Assembly: GCA_963802355.1 (NCBI GenBank)
Contig: CAWDIV010000021.1
Span: forward strand, 62,001 to 126,000
DNA: 64,000 nt
Source: SG8-41 sp963802355
GTDB lineage: Bacteria; Pseudomonadota; Gammaproteobacteria; Burkholderiales; SG8-41
Direction of reading: 5' to 3'
The notes under the pieces were generated by a model. It was not told the DNA's origin. It did no database searches and worked only from the letters and a program-made list of their open reading frames with translations. Below, one piece after another: positions 17,826 to 27,287 of the stretch. Positions within the stretch are counted from its first letter, which is position 1. Each line of letters begins with the position of its first letter. The position numbers and the translations under genes were made by a program.

Positions 17826-19697
17826 CTACGCCGCCAGCGGCATGGCGCCTTGAGCTGGACCGGACGGCTGCACGGCGGCAGCCAGGCATGCATCGACCAC
17901 CTCGCCACTGACCGTCTCGTGCTCGAGCAACTCGGCCGTCAGCCGTTCCAGCGCCGCGCGGTTCGCGAGCAGCAGCGTGGCGCATTCACGCTCGAGCGCC
18001 TTCGCGATTTCCCGCGCCTCGGCAATCACTTCGGGATACTCGGCAAGCCGGCGTTCCCGGTCCGGGAGACCGGCATAGCTGAAGGGCCCGATATTCCTGC
18101 TGAATCCGAATTCCGTCACCATGCGGTAGGCCATGTTCGAGACGTGCTCGAGGTCGTTCGCCGCGCCCGTCGAAATCGAATCGAGGACCAGCGCCTCCGC
18201 TCCGCGCCCGCCGAGCAGCATGGTCATGCGCGCTCTCACCTGAGCCTCGCTCTGCAGCGTAACGTCGTGATTTTCCGTGACAAGCGTGACGCCCAGCGCT
18301 CTGCCGCGCTTGAGGATGCTTACTTTCTCGACGATGCCGACATTCAGCAGCTTGGCGATCAGGGCGTGACCCGCCTCGTGCACTGCGATGCGCTGGCGTT
18401 CCGATATATTCATTGCCGAGTGGCCGGCGGAAGTTGCGCCGCCCATGAGTTGCTGCTCGAGCACGCGGTGGAAATGATCCTGCTTGACCGCGGTCGCGCC
18501 TTCCTTCGCGGCGAACAGCGCTGCCGCATTCACCGCATTGGCGATCGCCGCGGGCGAGAGCCCGGTGGCAAGCCGCGCGAGCTGCCGGAAGTCCGCATTC
18601 CCTTCGGTCCGAAGCTGCCCCGCATACAAGGCGAATAGCGCCTCCCGCTCGTCGACGTTCGGTAGCGCGAGATTGCACATCCGGTCGAAACGGCCGGGCC
18701 GGACCATCGCCGAATCGAGGTTCTTCACGTTGTTGGTGGCGCCCATGACGACGATACCCGAGGTCGGAGAGAAGCCGTCCAGCTCCACGAGCAGCGTATT
18801 GATGATGCGGTTGTTCTCCGTTTCCGCGGCCGAGCTGCTGCCGGAGCGCTTGCCGAGGCCGTCGATCTCGTCGATGAAGATGACGCACGGCGCCTGCTTG
18901 CGCGCCAGCGCGAAGAGCTTCTTCACGCGCCGCACCCCCACGCCGAGGAACATGTCGCTGAAGTCCCCGCCGGCGAGCGCGATGAACGGCACGCCCGCTT
19001 CTCCGGCCACCGCTCGCGCGAGCAGCGTCTTGCCGGACCCGGAGTGGCCTTCGAGCACGATGCCCTTCGGCGGCTTCGCTCCCAGCTCGGAAAATTTCCG
19101 GGGATTCTTGAGGTAGGCGACGATGTCCTGCAGCGCATCCTTCGCTTCCTCGACGCCGATCACGTCCACGAATCGCGTATCGGGTTTCCGCGCAGTCTTG
19201 AAGAAACCGCTGCGGACGGGATTCATGAGGAAGAGCATGTAGAGAATCAGGATCGGACCGAGCAGCGAGATCCAGACGGGATCCTTGAGGTTCCGGTACA
19301 CCCTGGTGAGGGGCGGCGCGGGGGGCTGCACATCGGTCAGCGCGAACACCGTCGGCGCCGGGGTCGCGAGCTTGTCCTTCAGCAGCTCGGAGACGAGCGC
19401 GCGCTGGGTGTCTATCCGCACGTAGTAGCGGCCGCCATCTTTCAGGCTCACCAGCGCATATTCGGTGGAAAGTCCGATAGTCCGGGCAGCGCCCGTGCTC
19501 GCGTCCTGGCCGAGAGCGGTGATGTCGCGCTCGATCGCGAAGAAGCGGGCTGATTCATTTTCCATCGCCGTCACCTGTGGGTCCTTGCCCCGTTCCGGTG
19601 CATAGACCGTGAACCAGATGAGCGCCACCGATGCGGCGAGTGCGAGTATGGCGGCGCCAAGTTTCAGCGGCTTCGGCTTCAACAACAACCTATACAT
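17826..19697 (-). CDS. ftsH: FtsH-type membrane AAA+ zinc metalloprotease
   Basis: A 623-residue protein with the FtsH order: TM helix 12-32, periplasmic domain, second TM helix about 142-158, AAA+ module, then M41 protease. Walker A is GHSGSGKT (217-224) in place of the usual GPPGTGKT. Walker B is VIFIDEID (272-279); the pore segment is DFSDMFLGVGVRRV, the SRH is RPGRFDR, and the zinc site HEAGH is at 440-444 with the third ligand Asp in TGAANDLEHV. FtsH degrades membrane and short-lived cytosolic proteins. Because of the altered Walker A and divergent N-terminus I think this is an accessory paralogue, not the housekeeping copy, which should be elsewhere. Confidence 0.9.
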   Translation of the reverse strand: MYRLLLKPKPLKLGAAILALAASVALIWFTVYAPERGKDPQVTAMENESARFFAIERDITALGQDASTGAARTIGLSTEYALVSLKDGGRYYVRIDTQRALVSELLKDKLATPAPTVFALTDVQPPAPPLTRVYRNLKDPVWISLLGPILILYMLFLMNPVRSGFFKTARKPDTRFVDVIGVEEAKDALQDIVAYLKNPRKFSELGAKPPKGIVLEGHSGSGKTLLARAVAGEAGVPFIALAGGDFSDMFLGVGVRRVKKLFALARKQAPCVIFIDEIDGLGKRSGSSSAAETENNRIINTLLVELDGFSPTSGIVVMGATNNVKNLDSAMVRPGRFDRMCNLALPNVDEREALFALYAGQLRTEGNADFRQLARLATGLSPAAIANAVNAAALFAAKEGATAVKQDHFHRVLEQQLMGGATSAGHSAMNISERQRIAVHEAGHALIAKLLNVGIVEKVSILKRGRALGVTLVTENHDVTLQSEAQVRARMTMLLGGRGAEALVLDSISTGAANDLEHVSNMAYRMVTEFGFSRNIGPFSYAGLPDRERRLAEYPEVIAEAREIAKALERECATLLLANRAALERLTAELLEHETVSGEVVDACLAAAVQPSGPAQGAMPLAA

Positions 19698-20185
19698 GGT
19701 CCCCCCCAGCTATGCAGTGCTGCAATCATTGCGAGATTACGCGGTGCCTGGCCCCTCGCGCCTGCCAGATGATAAGCGGCGGGAACGCCGCCGCAAATCA
19801 GGTACTTCCCCTAGGGCCAGGTGCTAAAAACCCTAGGGCGGAGGAGGTAGTCGTTACGGGGTTCTGCGGAGGGCGCCTGCCTCTCGCGAGGCGGGCGTGT
19901 TACCGGAATTCATCCCGCGGGCCTGCCGAAACGTCACCTCCCATGTTCGGCAGGAGAATGCGAGCAAATATTATGCCCGACCAGCGTCTGCCTGTCGACG
20001 GAAACCCCGCTGAAATATGTAACGAAATTAACGGCATGCGTAGCGATGTCGCGGGTCCGGGGAGATAGCCGGGGCCGTTGCGGCCGGGAGCTGTACAAAT
20101 TGTCGATAGCGAGTGACAGCTTGCGTCGATTTCGCGGCAGGCATAACGTTACTCGCAAAATACCCACCACTAGCAGGGAGGAGCC
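19698..20185. other. Divergent intergenic region between ftsH-like and soxC genes
   Basis: 488 nt without a convincing gene. A hairpin with 6-bp GC stem and GGAA loop lies at 19776-19791, and two CCCTAGGG palindromes lie about 25 nt apart near 19810-19836. These could be operators or transcript ends, but I cannot assign them. soxC has a strong binding site (GGGAGGAG) at 20176-20183. Confidence 0.5.
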
Positions 20186-21505
20186 ATGACCAGCAATCGC
20201 TCGAAGCCAGAATGGCTGAAAGCGCCCGTAGTCGCCGCAAACGGGCTTCTGGACCGCCGTGCGTTTCTGAAAAAGGGCGCCGCAGCCGCGGCGGGGGGGA
20301 TGGCGGGATACACGCTGGTCGACTCCGCCGCCGCGCAGGCGCTCAAAGACGATCCGTGGACTCAGCTGCCCGGCGTCAGCGTCCCCTCTTATGGCACCCG
20401 CTCCCGATTCGAGGAAAAAGTCACGCGCACGCTGAGCAACCCCAAGGGTGAGCCGCGCACCCAACACGCGCGCACCCCGCACCATCTCGTCAACGGGACG
20501 TTCACGCCGAACCCCCTGCATTTCGTGATTTCGCACTCCGGTGACCCGGACATAGACCCGGATCAGCACCGTCTGGTGATCCACGGCCTGGTGAAGCAGC
20601 CGCTGGTCTATACCCTCGATGCGCTCCACCGCTACCCCATGGTCTCGCGCATGACCTTCGTCGAATGCGGCGGTAACAGCGCGCCCCTGTTCGCCAAGGA
20701 TCCGATCCAGGCCACCGTGCAGGCGCTCCACGGCCTCGTCTCCTGCGCCGAATACACGGGGGTGCCGCTCTCCACCTTGCTCGACGAAACCGGCATCGAT
20801 CCGAAAGCGAAATGGATTGTCGCCGAAGGCGCGGATTCGCTCGCCTTAAGCCGCAGCACGCCGCTGACCAAGGCCTTGGACGACGCCATGATCGCGCTCT
20901 ACCAGAACGGCGAGCGGCTGATGCCCGGAAACGGCTACCCGATGCGCCTGCTGCTGCCCGGCTGGGAAGGCAACATGAACGTGAAGTGGGTGCGGCGCAT
21001 CCAGCTCACCGAGCAGCCGGCGATGACCTACTATGAATCCAGGACCTATACGCCGATCCTGCCGGACGGCAAGGCCTACCGCTTCTACTTCCTGCAGGAG
21101 GTGAAGTCGTTCATCACTCACCCGTCGTTCGGACTGAAAATGGGCGGACCGGGTTTTTACGAGATTTCCGGCATCGCCTATTCCGGTACCGGGCGAATTT
21201 CGAAAGTCATGGTATCGGCCGATGGCGGCAAGACCTGGGCGCAGGCGGCGCTCCAGGAGCCCGTGCTCTCCAAGGCCTTCACGCGATTTCGCGTGCCATG
21301 GCGTTGGGACGGCGGCCCTGCCGTATTGCAAAGCCGTGCGTGGGACGAGGGCGGCAACGTGCAGCCGACCCGCGCGCAGATCGTGTCTCATCGTGGCCAG
21401 AGCGAGAGAACACCGCCCCCGACGGCCTTTATCAGCCAGCACTACAACGGCCCCACGAGCTGGGCGATCGAGCGTAACGGCGAGGTGAAGCATGTTTTCG
21501 CGTAA
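20186..21505 (+). CDS. soxC: SoxC-like sulfite/sulfane dehydrogenase molybdopterin subunit
   Basis: A 439-residue Tat substrate (LLDRRAFLKKGAAAAAGGMA). The oxidoreductase molybdopterin domain has the Mo-coordinating Cys161 in MTFVECGGNS, and the C-terminal Mo-co dimerisation domain (GISG-type: GFYEISGIAYSGTGRISKVM ... AWDEGGNVQPTR). Length and the intervening WTQLPGVSVPSYGTRSRFEE block fit SoxC rather than YedY or SorA. In sulfur oxidisers SoxCD oxidises carrier-bound sulfane sulfur; no soxXYZAB is in this window, so a stand-alone sulfite-dehydrogenase role is equally possible. Overlaps soxD by 14 nt. Confidence 0.9.
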   Translation: MTSNRSKPEWLKAPVVAANGLLDRRAFLKKGAAAAAGGMAGYTLVDSAAAQALKDDPWTQLPGVSVPSYGTRSRFEEKVTRTLSNPKGEPRTQHARTPHHLVNGTFTPNPLHFVISHSGDPDIDPDQHRLVIHGLVKQPLVYTLDALHRYPMVSRMTFVECGGNSAPLFAKDPIQATVQALHGLVSCAEYTGVPLSTLLDETGIDPKAKWIVAEGADSLALSRSTPLTKALDDAMIALYQNGERLMPGNGYPMRLLLPGWEGNMNVKWVRRIQLTEQPAMTYYESRTYTPILPDGKAYRFYFLQEVKSFITHPSFGLKMGGPGFYEISGIAYSGTGRISKVMVSADGGKTWAQAALQEPVLSKAFTRFRVPWRWDGGPAVLQSRAWDEGGNVQPTRAQIVSHRGQSERTPPPTAFISQHYNGPTSWAIERNGEVKHVFA

Positions 21506-22019
21506 GCCTCTGATCCTTTCCGCCATGCTCGCGCTCGCGTCGAGCGCTTACGCCCAGCAGTCGCCGAATCTCGGCAAACCGGTCAGCGCGGCCGACCTCG
21601 CGGCCTGGGACCTCCACATTCTGCCGGATGGCACCGGGCTCCCGCCCGGCAGCGGCACCCCCGCCCAGGGCGCAAAGATCTACGCGGAAAAATGCGTCGC
21701 GTGCCACGGCGAAAACGGCAAAGGCGGGCACAGTGCGGCGCTCGTCGGCGGTACGCCGATCAGGAACATGGATTCGGTGCGGCACATTGCCAATTTCTGG
21801 CCCTACGCCACGACCATTTTCGACTTCACCCGGCGGGCGATGCCCTGGCAGCAACCGAGGACGCTCACCAACGACGAAGTCTACGCGCTGACCGCCTACA
21901 TCCTCGCGCTGAACAAGTTGATCGGCGAGAACGACATGATGGACGCGAAGACGCTGCCCAAAGTGCAGATGCCGAACCGGGACGGGTTCATCATCCGGTT
22001 TCCCGAGAGAACGCCGTAA
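21492..22019 (+). CDS. soxD: SoxD-like c-type cytochrome
   Basis: A 175-residue exported monoheme cytochrome. The signal peptide is followed by AWDLHILPDGTGLPPGSGTP, the heme site CVACH near residue 69, and the distal Met in the RRAMPWQQP region, then LTAYILALN. It accepts electrons from the molybdenum centre of SoxC. The start codon lies inside soxC, so translation is coupled. It is short compared with two-domain SoxD proteins, which also have a second cytochrome domain. Confidence 0.88.
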   Translation: MFSRKPLILSAMLALASSAYAQQSPNLGKPVSAADLAAWDLHILPDGTGLPPGSGTPAQGAKIYAEKCVACHGENGKGGHSAALVGGTPIRNMDSVRHIANFWPYATTIFDFTRRAMPWQQPRTLTNDEVYALTAYILALNKLIGENDMMDAKTLPKVQMPNRDGFIIRFPERTP

Positions 22020-22120
22020 AGCCCGCATGTTTCGCAGGCACTGAGACCGCCGGTTTCTTGACGCGGCACGGCTTCGATTAACGCCGGAGCACGCGGGCTG
22101 ATTTTTGGGCTAATCAATCA

Positions 22121-22212
22121 CCCATTACAGCCTGTCGGTTTCGGCGCTGCCAAGAGCGACTACCTACGCATTCGTACCGATCGCTCATCAGGCGAGTCCG
22201 ACAGGCTACTGC
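22121..22212. repeat. 92-bp palindromic intergenic element, copy 1
   Basis: The 81-bp core has inverted ends CAGCCTGTCGG (22128-22138) and CCGACAGGCTA (22198-22208). Its interior shares CCAAG-GCGACTA and ACCGATCG-TCAT with the copy at 42599-42690, and both copies have the same length and the same CCCATT/CTGC edges. It sits between the convergent soxD and dioxygenase genes and includes the dioxygenase stop codon, so it may serve as a bidirectional terminator. I see no T-run. Confidence 0.8.
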
Positions 22213-22910
22213 ATTCCGATATCGAATGTCGCAGCCATGCCCTGCCCTTGCTCCTGGACCGCGAGCAGCAGTTGCGACCCGCCCCGCCGGTACAGGCCGT
22301 CGCCGCCATTTTTGAGCGTGCGTGGCCCCCGGCTCGCATACGGGGCGTTCGCGAGCACCCGGTCGGTCAGCGCGTCATCGAAATAGAGCTGGGAGGTGAA
22401 TTCCTCCCGCCGCGCGGCTGAGCGGCCGGCGCGTATCGTGAAATGCAGGTGCACCGTTCTGCCGGGATACCATCCGGGATAGATCGTGGTGAACCGCGCC
22501 GTGCCTGTAGCGTCCGTCACCTGATAGCCGCGCAGGAATTTCTGCGCGGTCGTGTCGGCGCCCGGATCCCTGACGCCCGAATAGACGCCAAGGGCGTCGC
22601 ACTGCCACAGCTCGACGTGCGCGTTCGGCAGTGGTGCACACCCGCCTCCGTCCACTCGTGAAACCCGGAACGTCAATTGCAGCGGCAAGCCCGGCTTGAC
22701 GGCGCCGGTCGCCGGGTCCGACCGGATATCGGAGCGATTCAGGCCCGTGTCCACGAAGAACGGCCCCTCCATCTGCTGCGGCCGCACGATGCATGAGGGC
22801 TTGTCCTGCGCCGCGGCGGAAAAGCTGCGACCGAGCATCGCCGCGCCCATCAACGCCAGCAACTCGCGACGAGTAAGCAACCGTCCGATAGGGGTGTCGT
22901 CGTCTTCCAT
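22206..22910 (-). CDS. Secreted intradiol ring-cleavage dioxygenase
   Basis: Start set at 22910; this gives 234 residues. A Tat-like leader (LTRRELLALMGAAMLGR) precedes the catalytic domain. Fe(III) ligands are recognisable in VELWQCDALGVYSGV (Tyr), TIYPGWYPGRTVHLHF (Tyr and two His). The short length and export signal fit the group of extracytoplasmic intradiol dioxygenase-like proteins rather than cytosolic catechol or protocatechuate dioxygenases. Substrate unknown. The stop codon falls in the palindromic element. Confidence 0.88.
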   Translation of the reverse strand: MEDDDTPIGRLLTRRELLALMGAAMLGRSFSAAAQDKPSCIVRPQQMEGPFFVDTGLNRSDIRSDPATGAVKPGLPLQLTFRVSRVDGGGCAPLPNAHVELWQCDALGVYSGVRDPGADTTAQKFLRGYQVTDATGTARFTTIYPGWYPGRTVHLHFTIRAGRSAARREEFTSQLYFDDALTDRVLANAPYASRGPRTLKNGGDGLYRRGGSQLLLAVQEQGQGMAATFDIGMQ

Positions 22911-23038
22911 GGCGTGAGTATGGACCTGGCCTCCGCGGGCTGCTACCGGGAACGCAGCCGGGGACAATAAAAAGGGCAAGGTCGCCCCTGACCTTTTGAC
23001 CTATCGAGCGCTATTCGTTCTGGTTTTTACTCCCACGC

Positions 23039-23368
23039 TTACCGAGTGCCGGTGCGAGCACGCTCCGCCTGCAGCTTTTCCGCACGGTTGCGCAATTCGG
23101 CCCGTTCTTCCTTGGTCAGTTCAGTGGGTTTCGACGCGGCGGTCTGCATGGCTGCCGCCTTCCCTGGCGTGGCCGATTGAGTGCTCCGCTCTACTCTCGG
23201 CGCCGGATGAGTCGCACGCTCTGCCTTCATCTTTTCCGCCCTGTTCCGCATTTCCGCACGCTCTTCCTTGGTCAGTTCCTCCTTCTTCTTCGCGGCGTCC
23301 TGGGCAAAGCCCGCGGCTGAACCGAGAGCAAAGGCTGAGGCGACGACAACTGCTGCTAACTTGTGCAT
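23039..23368 (-). CDS. Small exported protein with an internal duplication
   Basis: Start at 23368 follows AGGAGTCACC. A 22-residue signal peptide (ending GFAQDA) precedes a highly charged mature part. The segment LTKEERAEMRNRAEKMKAER is repeated about 50 residues later as LTKEERAELRNRAEKLQAER, separated by a Pro/Thr/Ala linker. Related to small periplasmic charged-helix proteins with PsiF-like repeats, but I would not name it. Isolated between the dioxygenase and putA. Confidence 0.7.
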   Translation of the reverse strand: MHKLAAVVVASAFALGSAAGFAQDAAKKKEELTKEERAEMRNRAEKMKAERATHPAPRVERSTQSATPGKAAAMQTAASKPTELTKEERAELRNRAEKLQAERARTGTR

Positions 23369-23534
23369 GGTGACTCCTCGAAATGGTTGAATAACTAAGA
23401 TGGCTACTGAGAGCCATGGTTCCATAACGCGGACGTTGACCTGGGGGTTTACTTGCCGCCGATGCTCCGGCGCCAATTCTTAGTCATGCCGCCCCGAAAA
23501 ACCGCACAGCCGTCTTACCACTGAAACATGCGGG

Positions 23535-26500
23535 CTAGAACTCCGTGCTGGCGAGTAACGCCGTGTTGCCGCCAACCGCGGCGGTATTGATCGTCAGCGT
23601 GCGCTCGACAACGAAGCGCTGAAGGTAGTTGGGGCCGCCTGCTTTCGGCCCGGTGCCGGACAGGCGCTCGCCGCCAAACGGCTGCACTCCCACAACGGCG
23701 CCGATCATATTGCGGTTGACGTACGTGTTGCCGACGCCCACGCGCTCCGTCACCTGGTCGACCAGCCGGTCGAGGCGGCTCTGGATCCCCAAGGTCAAAC
23801 CATACCCGGTGCCATTGATGGCATCCACGACGTCAGCCAGTTTTCCGGCCTCGAACCGCATGACGTGCAGGACCTGGGCCGAACACTTCCCGGGACGGGA
23901 TATCCTCTATGCCGATTTCGACCGCCACGGGCGCGACGTAATGCCCATGCTCGAGCCCGTGCGGGAGCGGGGCTTCGGCGATGAGCCGGCCTTTGCGCTT
24001 GAGATTGCCTATGTACTGGAGGAGATGTTCCTTCGCCTCGCTGTCGATTACCGGGCCCACGTCGGTTCCGGCCAAGGCAGGGTCGCCGAGGTTGAGCTCG
24101 TGCATCGCCCCTTGCAGCAACTTCACGACGCGCGGCGCGATATCCTGCTGCAAAAAGAGCAATCGCAAAGACGAACAGCGCTGCCCGGCGCTCTGAAACG
24201 CGGACGTGAGGACATCGGCTACCACCTGTTCCGGCAGCGCCGAGGAGTCGACGATCATCGCGTTCTGCCCGCCGGTTTCCGCGATGAACGGAATGATCGG
24301 TCCTGGCCGCGCGGCCAGGGCAGCATTGATAGCCCTCGCGGTCTCCACCGATCCCGTAAAAACCACTCCGGCGATGCGCGCATCGGACACCAACCGCGCA
24401 CCGGTCGTTTCTCCCGGCCCGGGCACGAGCCTGAGGACGTTGCCCGGGACGCCGGCCTCGTGCAGGATGGCAACCGCAGCGGATGCGGCGAGCGGCGTTT
24501 GTTCCGCGGGCTTCGCCACGACAGCGTTGCCCGCCACCAGGGCGGCGGAGACCTGGCCCGTGAAGATGGCAAGCGGGAAGTTCCACGGGCTGATGCAGGC
24601 GAACACGCCCCGGCCGTGGTAGGTGAGCGCGTTTGCTTCCCCCGTGGGTCCGGGCAGACGGACGGTCGCGAGATCCCGCCGCGCGCGCACCGCATAGTAG
24701 CGGCAGAAATCTACGGCCTCCCGCACTTCCGCCACGGCGTCGGGCTGAGTTTTCCCTGCCTCGCGCGCGCACAGGACCACGAGATCGCGAAAGCGCTTTT
24801 CCATGAGGTCGGCGGCGCGCTCCAGGCAAACTGCGCGATCATCCACGGCCTGCAGACGCCACGAGTCAGCGCTCCCGTAGGCCGCGAAAAGCGCCTCTTC
24901 CAGCAAGTCTTCCGCTTCGGAAACCGAGCCGACGATGCGGCGCGTGTCACAGGGCTCCACCACGACGCGCAGGTGGTCAGGCGCTTGCGTAGTATCCGGA
25001 TGAGGGGTTGCTTGTCGCGCGCGGGCGACTGCCGCAGCGATTTCTTCCTGCACGATCTCATCTGCAAGATCGAGTGTCGTCGAATTGTTTCGGTCCAAGA
25101 ACAGCCGCGGTGGCGGCGGCACGTTCGGGTTTCGGACATAAGGCGTGGCGACCATGGCGATCGGGTCGGCCACCAGCGACTCCAGGGGAACCGACGGATC
25201 GCTGATCCGATGCACGAACGAGCTGTTGGCGCCGTTTTCCAGTATGCGGCGGACCAGATACGGCATGAGCTCGCGATAACGCCCGACAGGCGCGTAGACG
25301 CGGCAGCGTACCCCGAGGGGTTGTTCTTCCATCACGTCCTGGTAGAGCGCGTCGCCCATGCCGTAGAGCTTCTGGAATTCGAAGCCCGACGTGTCGCCCG
25401 CCAGCTCCAGTATCGCGGCGAACGTCGCGATGTTGTGCGTCGCAAACTGCGGATAGATTCCGGATCGCGCGGCCAGCAGGCGCCGCGCGCAGGCCAGGTA
25501 AGAGACATCCGTCGCCGCCTTGCGGGTGAATACAGGGTAATCGGACACGCCATTCTGCTGAGCGACCTTGATCTCGGTATCCCAGTAAGCACCCTTCACG
25601 AGACGCACGCCGATCCGGCAGCCGTGGAAGGACGCGAGCACCCTCAGCCAGTCGATGACATGAAGCGCGCGCTTTTGATACGCCTGAACGGCAAGGCCGA
25701 GCCCGGTCCATCCCTGCAGGTCCGCGGCCTTTGCGAGTTCCTCGAACAGGCGCAGAGACAGCATCAGGCGGTCGGATTCTTCGGCATCGATGGTGAGTGA
25801 AAGATTGCGGGAGCTGGCGCTGCGAGCGAGCTCGTGCAACCGCGGAAGAAGCTCCTGCAGTACCTGCGCGGCCTTCTGCGGCTCGTACCGTGGATGTAGA
25901 GCGGAGAGCTTGATCGAGATTCCCGGGTTCTGGTAGGGGTCGCCCGCGCGCGCGACGTTGCCCAGCTCGCGTATCGCGTCAGCGTAGGCGTTGAAATAAT
26001 CATCCGCGTCGGATCGAGTCCGCGCCGCCTCGCCCAGCATATCGAAAGAATGGGTGTAGCCGGCGCCGCGGGCCGCCTCCACGTTAGCGAGCGCCTCGCT
26101 TATGGTCTCGCCCACGACGAACTGGCGCGCCATGATTTGCATCGCCTGTCTGACGGCGGCGCGGACCACAGGCTCGCCCGCGCGCGCAATCAGGTTCTTG
26201 ATCAGAGAAAGCGGATCGTCCGTAAGCTCATCGCGCCACGATACGAGCTTGCCGGTGAGCAGCAGTCCCCACGTCGGCGCATTGAGGAGCAGCGGCCCTT
26301 CCCCCGGCCTCTCCTCATTCCACCCAAGCCTCCCGAGCTTGTCGCGGATCAACTCGTCCGCCGTGCGCTTGTCGGGCACGCGCAGCAGCGTTTCAGCCAG
26401 GCACATCAGCACGACGCCCTCATGACTGGCCAATCCATAGCGGCCGAGAAAAGACTCGGCGGAAAGCGACGTCCGATGCTTCTCGCGCACGCGAGCGGCC

Positions 26501-26706
26501 AGCTCGAGAGCGCGCCGGCTTGCCCGCGCTTGTTGCTCGGGGAGGAGCGCGGCGGCTTCAGCGAGAATCGCGACCAGCGGTCCTTCATCTACCCGGTAAG
26601 CGCGATGAATCGCTTCCCTGGCCCGATCCAGTACGGATGCAGGCGCTGGTGAGGATGATTCTGTGGCGAAATGATGCGAATTTCCCTGCATCACAGGCTC
26701 GTTCAT
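23535..26706 (-). CDS. putA: Bifunctional PutA (proline dehydrogenase / P5C dehydrogenase), one frameshift near the C-terminus
   Basis: The main frame (start at 26706; an ATG at 26733 is also possible) covers the PutA helical arm, the FAD proline dehydrogenase barrel (GISIKLSALHPRYEPQKA, RIGVRLVKGAYWD, QFATHNIATF) and the aldehyde dehydrogenase domain (SPWNFPLAIFTGQVSAALV, ETGGQNAMIVD, active Cys in FQSAGQRCSSLR). There is no N-terminal ribbon-helix-helix, so it is not a transcriptional repressor. The frame breaks near 23877, where one extra G in GGCCCAGGTCC diverts it; the remaining about 110 residues (HVMRFEAGKLADVV ... LASTEF) continue in another frame to 23535. One base removed restores a full-length protein; a sequencing error is the simpler explanation. 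Confidence 0.85.
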
Positions 26707-26816
26707 GGGTGTCAACGAACTTCCCCGAAGCATGCGTTACTTTGACTACAATTGCGTCACTATTATCCCTGGTGAGCCGCGGGCTGTAAGCTGAGAGCTA
26801 CGATCTGTAGGTGGAC

Positions 26817-26843
26817 CTCATCCCTCATCCCTCATCCCTAACA
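26817..26843. repeat. Heptamer array, TCATCCC units
   Basis: Three consecutive TCATCCC heptamers followed by TAACACC, in the putA-EEP intergenic space. The same heptamer recurs at 41500-41540. It lies 15 nt before the ATG of the EEP gene, where the ribosome-binding site should be. Confidence 0.8.
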
Positions 26844-26857
26844 CCTCAGAGGCCTGG

Positions 26858-27262
26858 ATGCGATTTCGAGCGGCCACGCTCAATCTGGAGCAGGATCACA
26901 AGCGCTGGGATGCCCGCCGCGAGCTCGTCCTCGAGCAGTTGGCTGCGCTCCGGCCGGACGTTATGGCGTTGAACGAGGTATGCGTTCCGCTGCAAACGGC
27001 GCGGCCATCAGCCGCCCTGATGGCGACACGTTTCCGGCCGACGCAGACCGCGCCCACGGCGTTCACCCCACTCTCCGACAGCAATGGCGAGGTTTCCCAT
27101 TCCGGCCGCGCCCGCATGGACCGCTGCATAGACTTCGTCTGGGTATCCAGCGCCGTGCGTGCCTGCGAAAGCGGCGTATGCTTCAATCAGCCGAGCGCCG
27201 GCGACGCATCGCTCTGGCCCTCCGATCACGCGGGTGTGTGGGCGGACCTGGAAGTCGGGTGA
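26858..27262 (+). CDS. Endonuclease/exonuclease/phosphatase-fold protein with an internal deletion
   Basis: A 134-residue frame. It starts like an EEP domain (ATLNLEQDHKRWDARRELVL ... LRPDVMALNEV, with the Asn and Glu metal ligands) and ends like one (RCIDFVWVS and the SDHAGVWADLEV catalytic His motif). A normal EEP domain is about 230-260 residues; the middle, including the catalytic DxN loop, is missing without a frameshift. So this is probably an inactive remnant that has kept its frame. Its 3' end runs into the heptamer array at 27258. Confidence 0.65.
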   Translation: MRFRAATLNLEQDHKRWDARRELVLEQLAALRPDVMALNEVCVPLQTARPSAALMATRFRPTQTAPTAFTPLSDSNGEVSHSGRARMDRCIDFVWVSSAVRACESGVCFNQPSAGDASLWPSDHAGVWADLEVG

Positions 27263-27287
27263 CGGGTGACGAGTGACGAGTGACGCA
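27258..27287. repeat. Heptamer array, GTGACGA units
   Basis: Four consecutive 7-nt units (GTGACGG, GTGACGA, GTGACGA, GTGACGC) fill the whole gap between the EEP remnant stop and the ATG at 27288. Same unit as 38142-38207 and 53062-53091. GTGs within the array could serve as alternative starts for the next gene. Confidence 0.85.
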
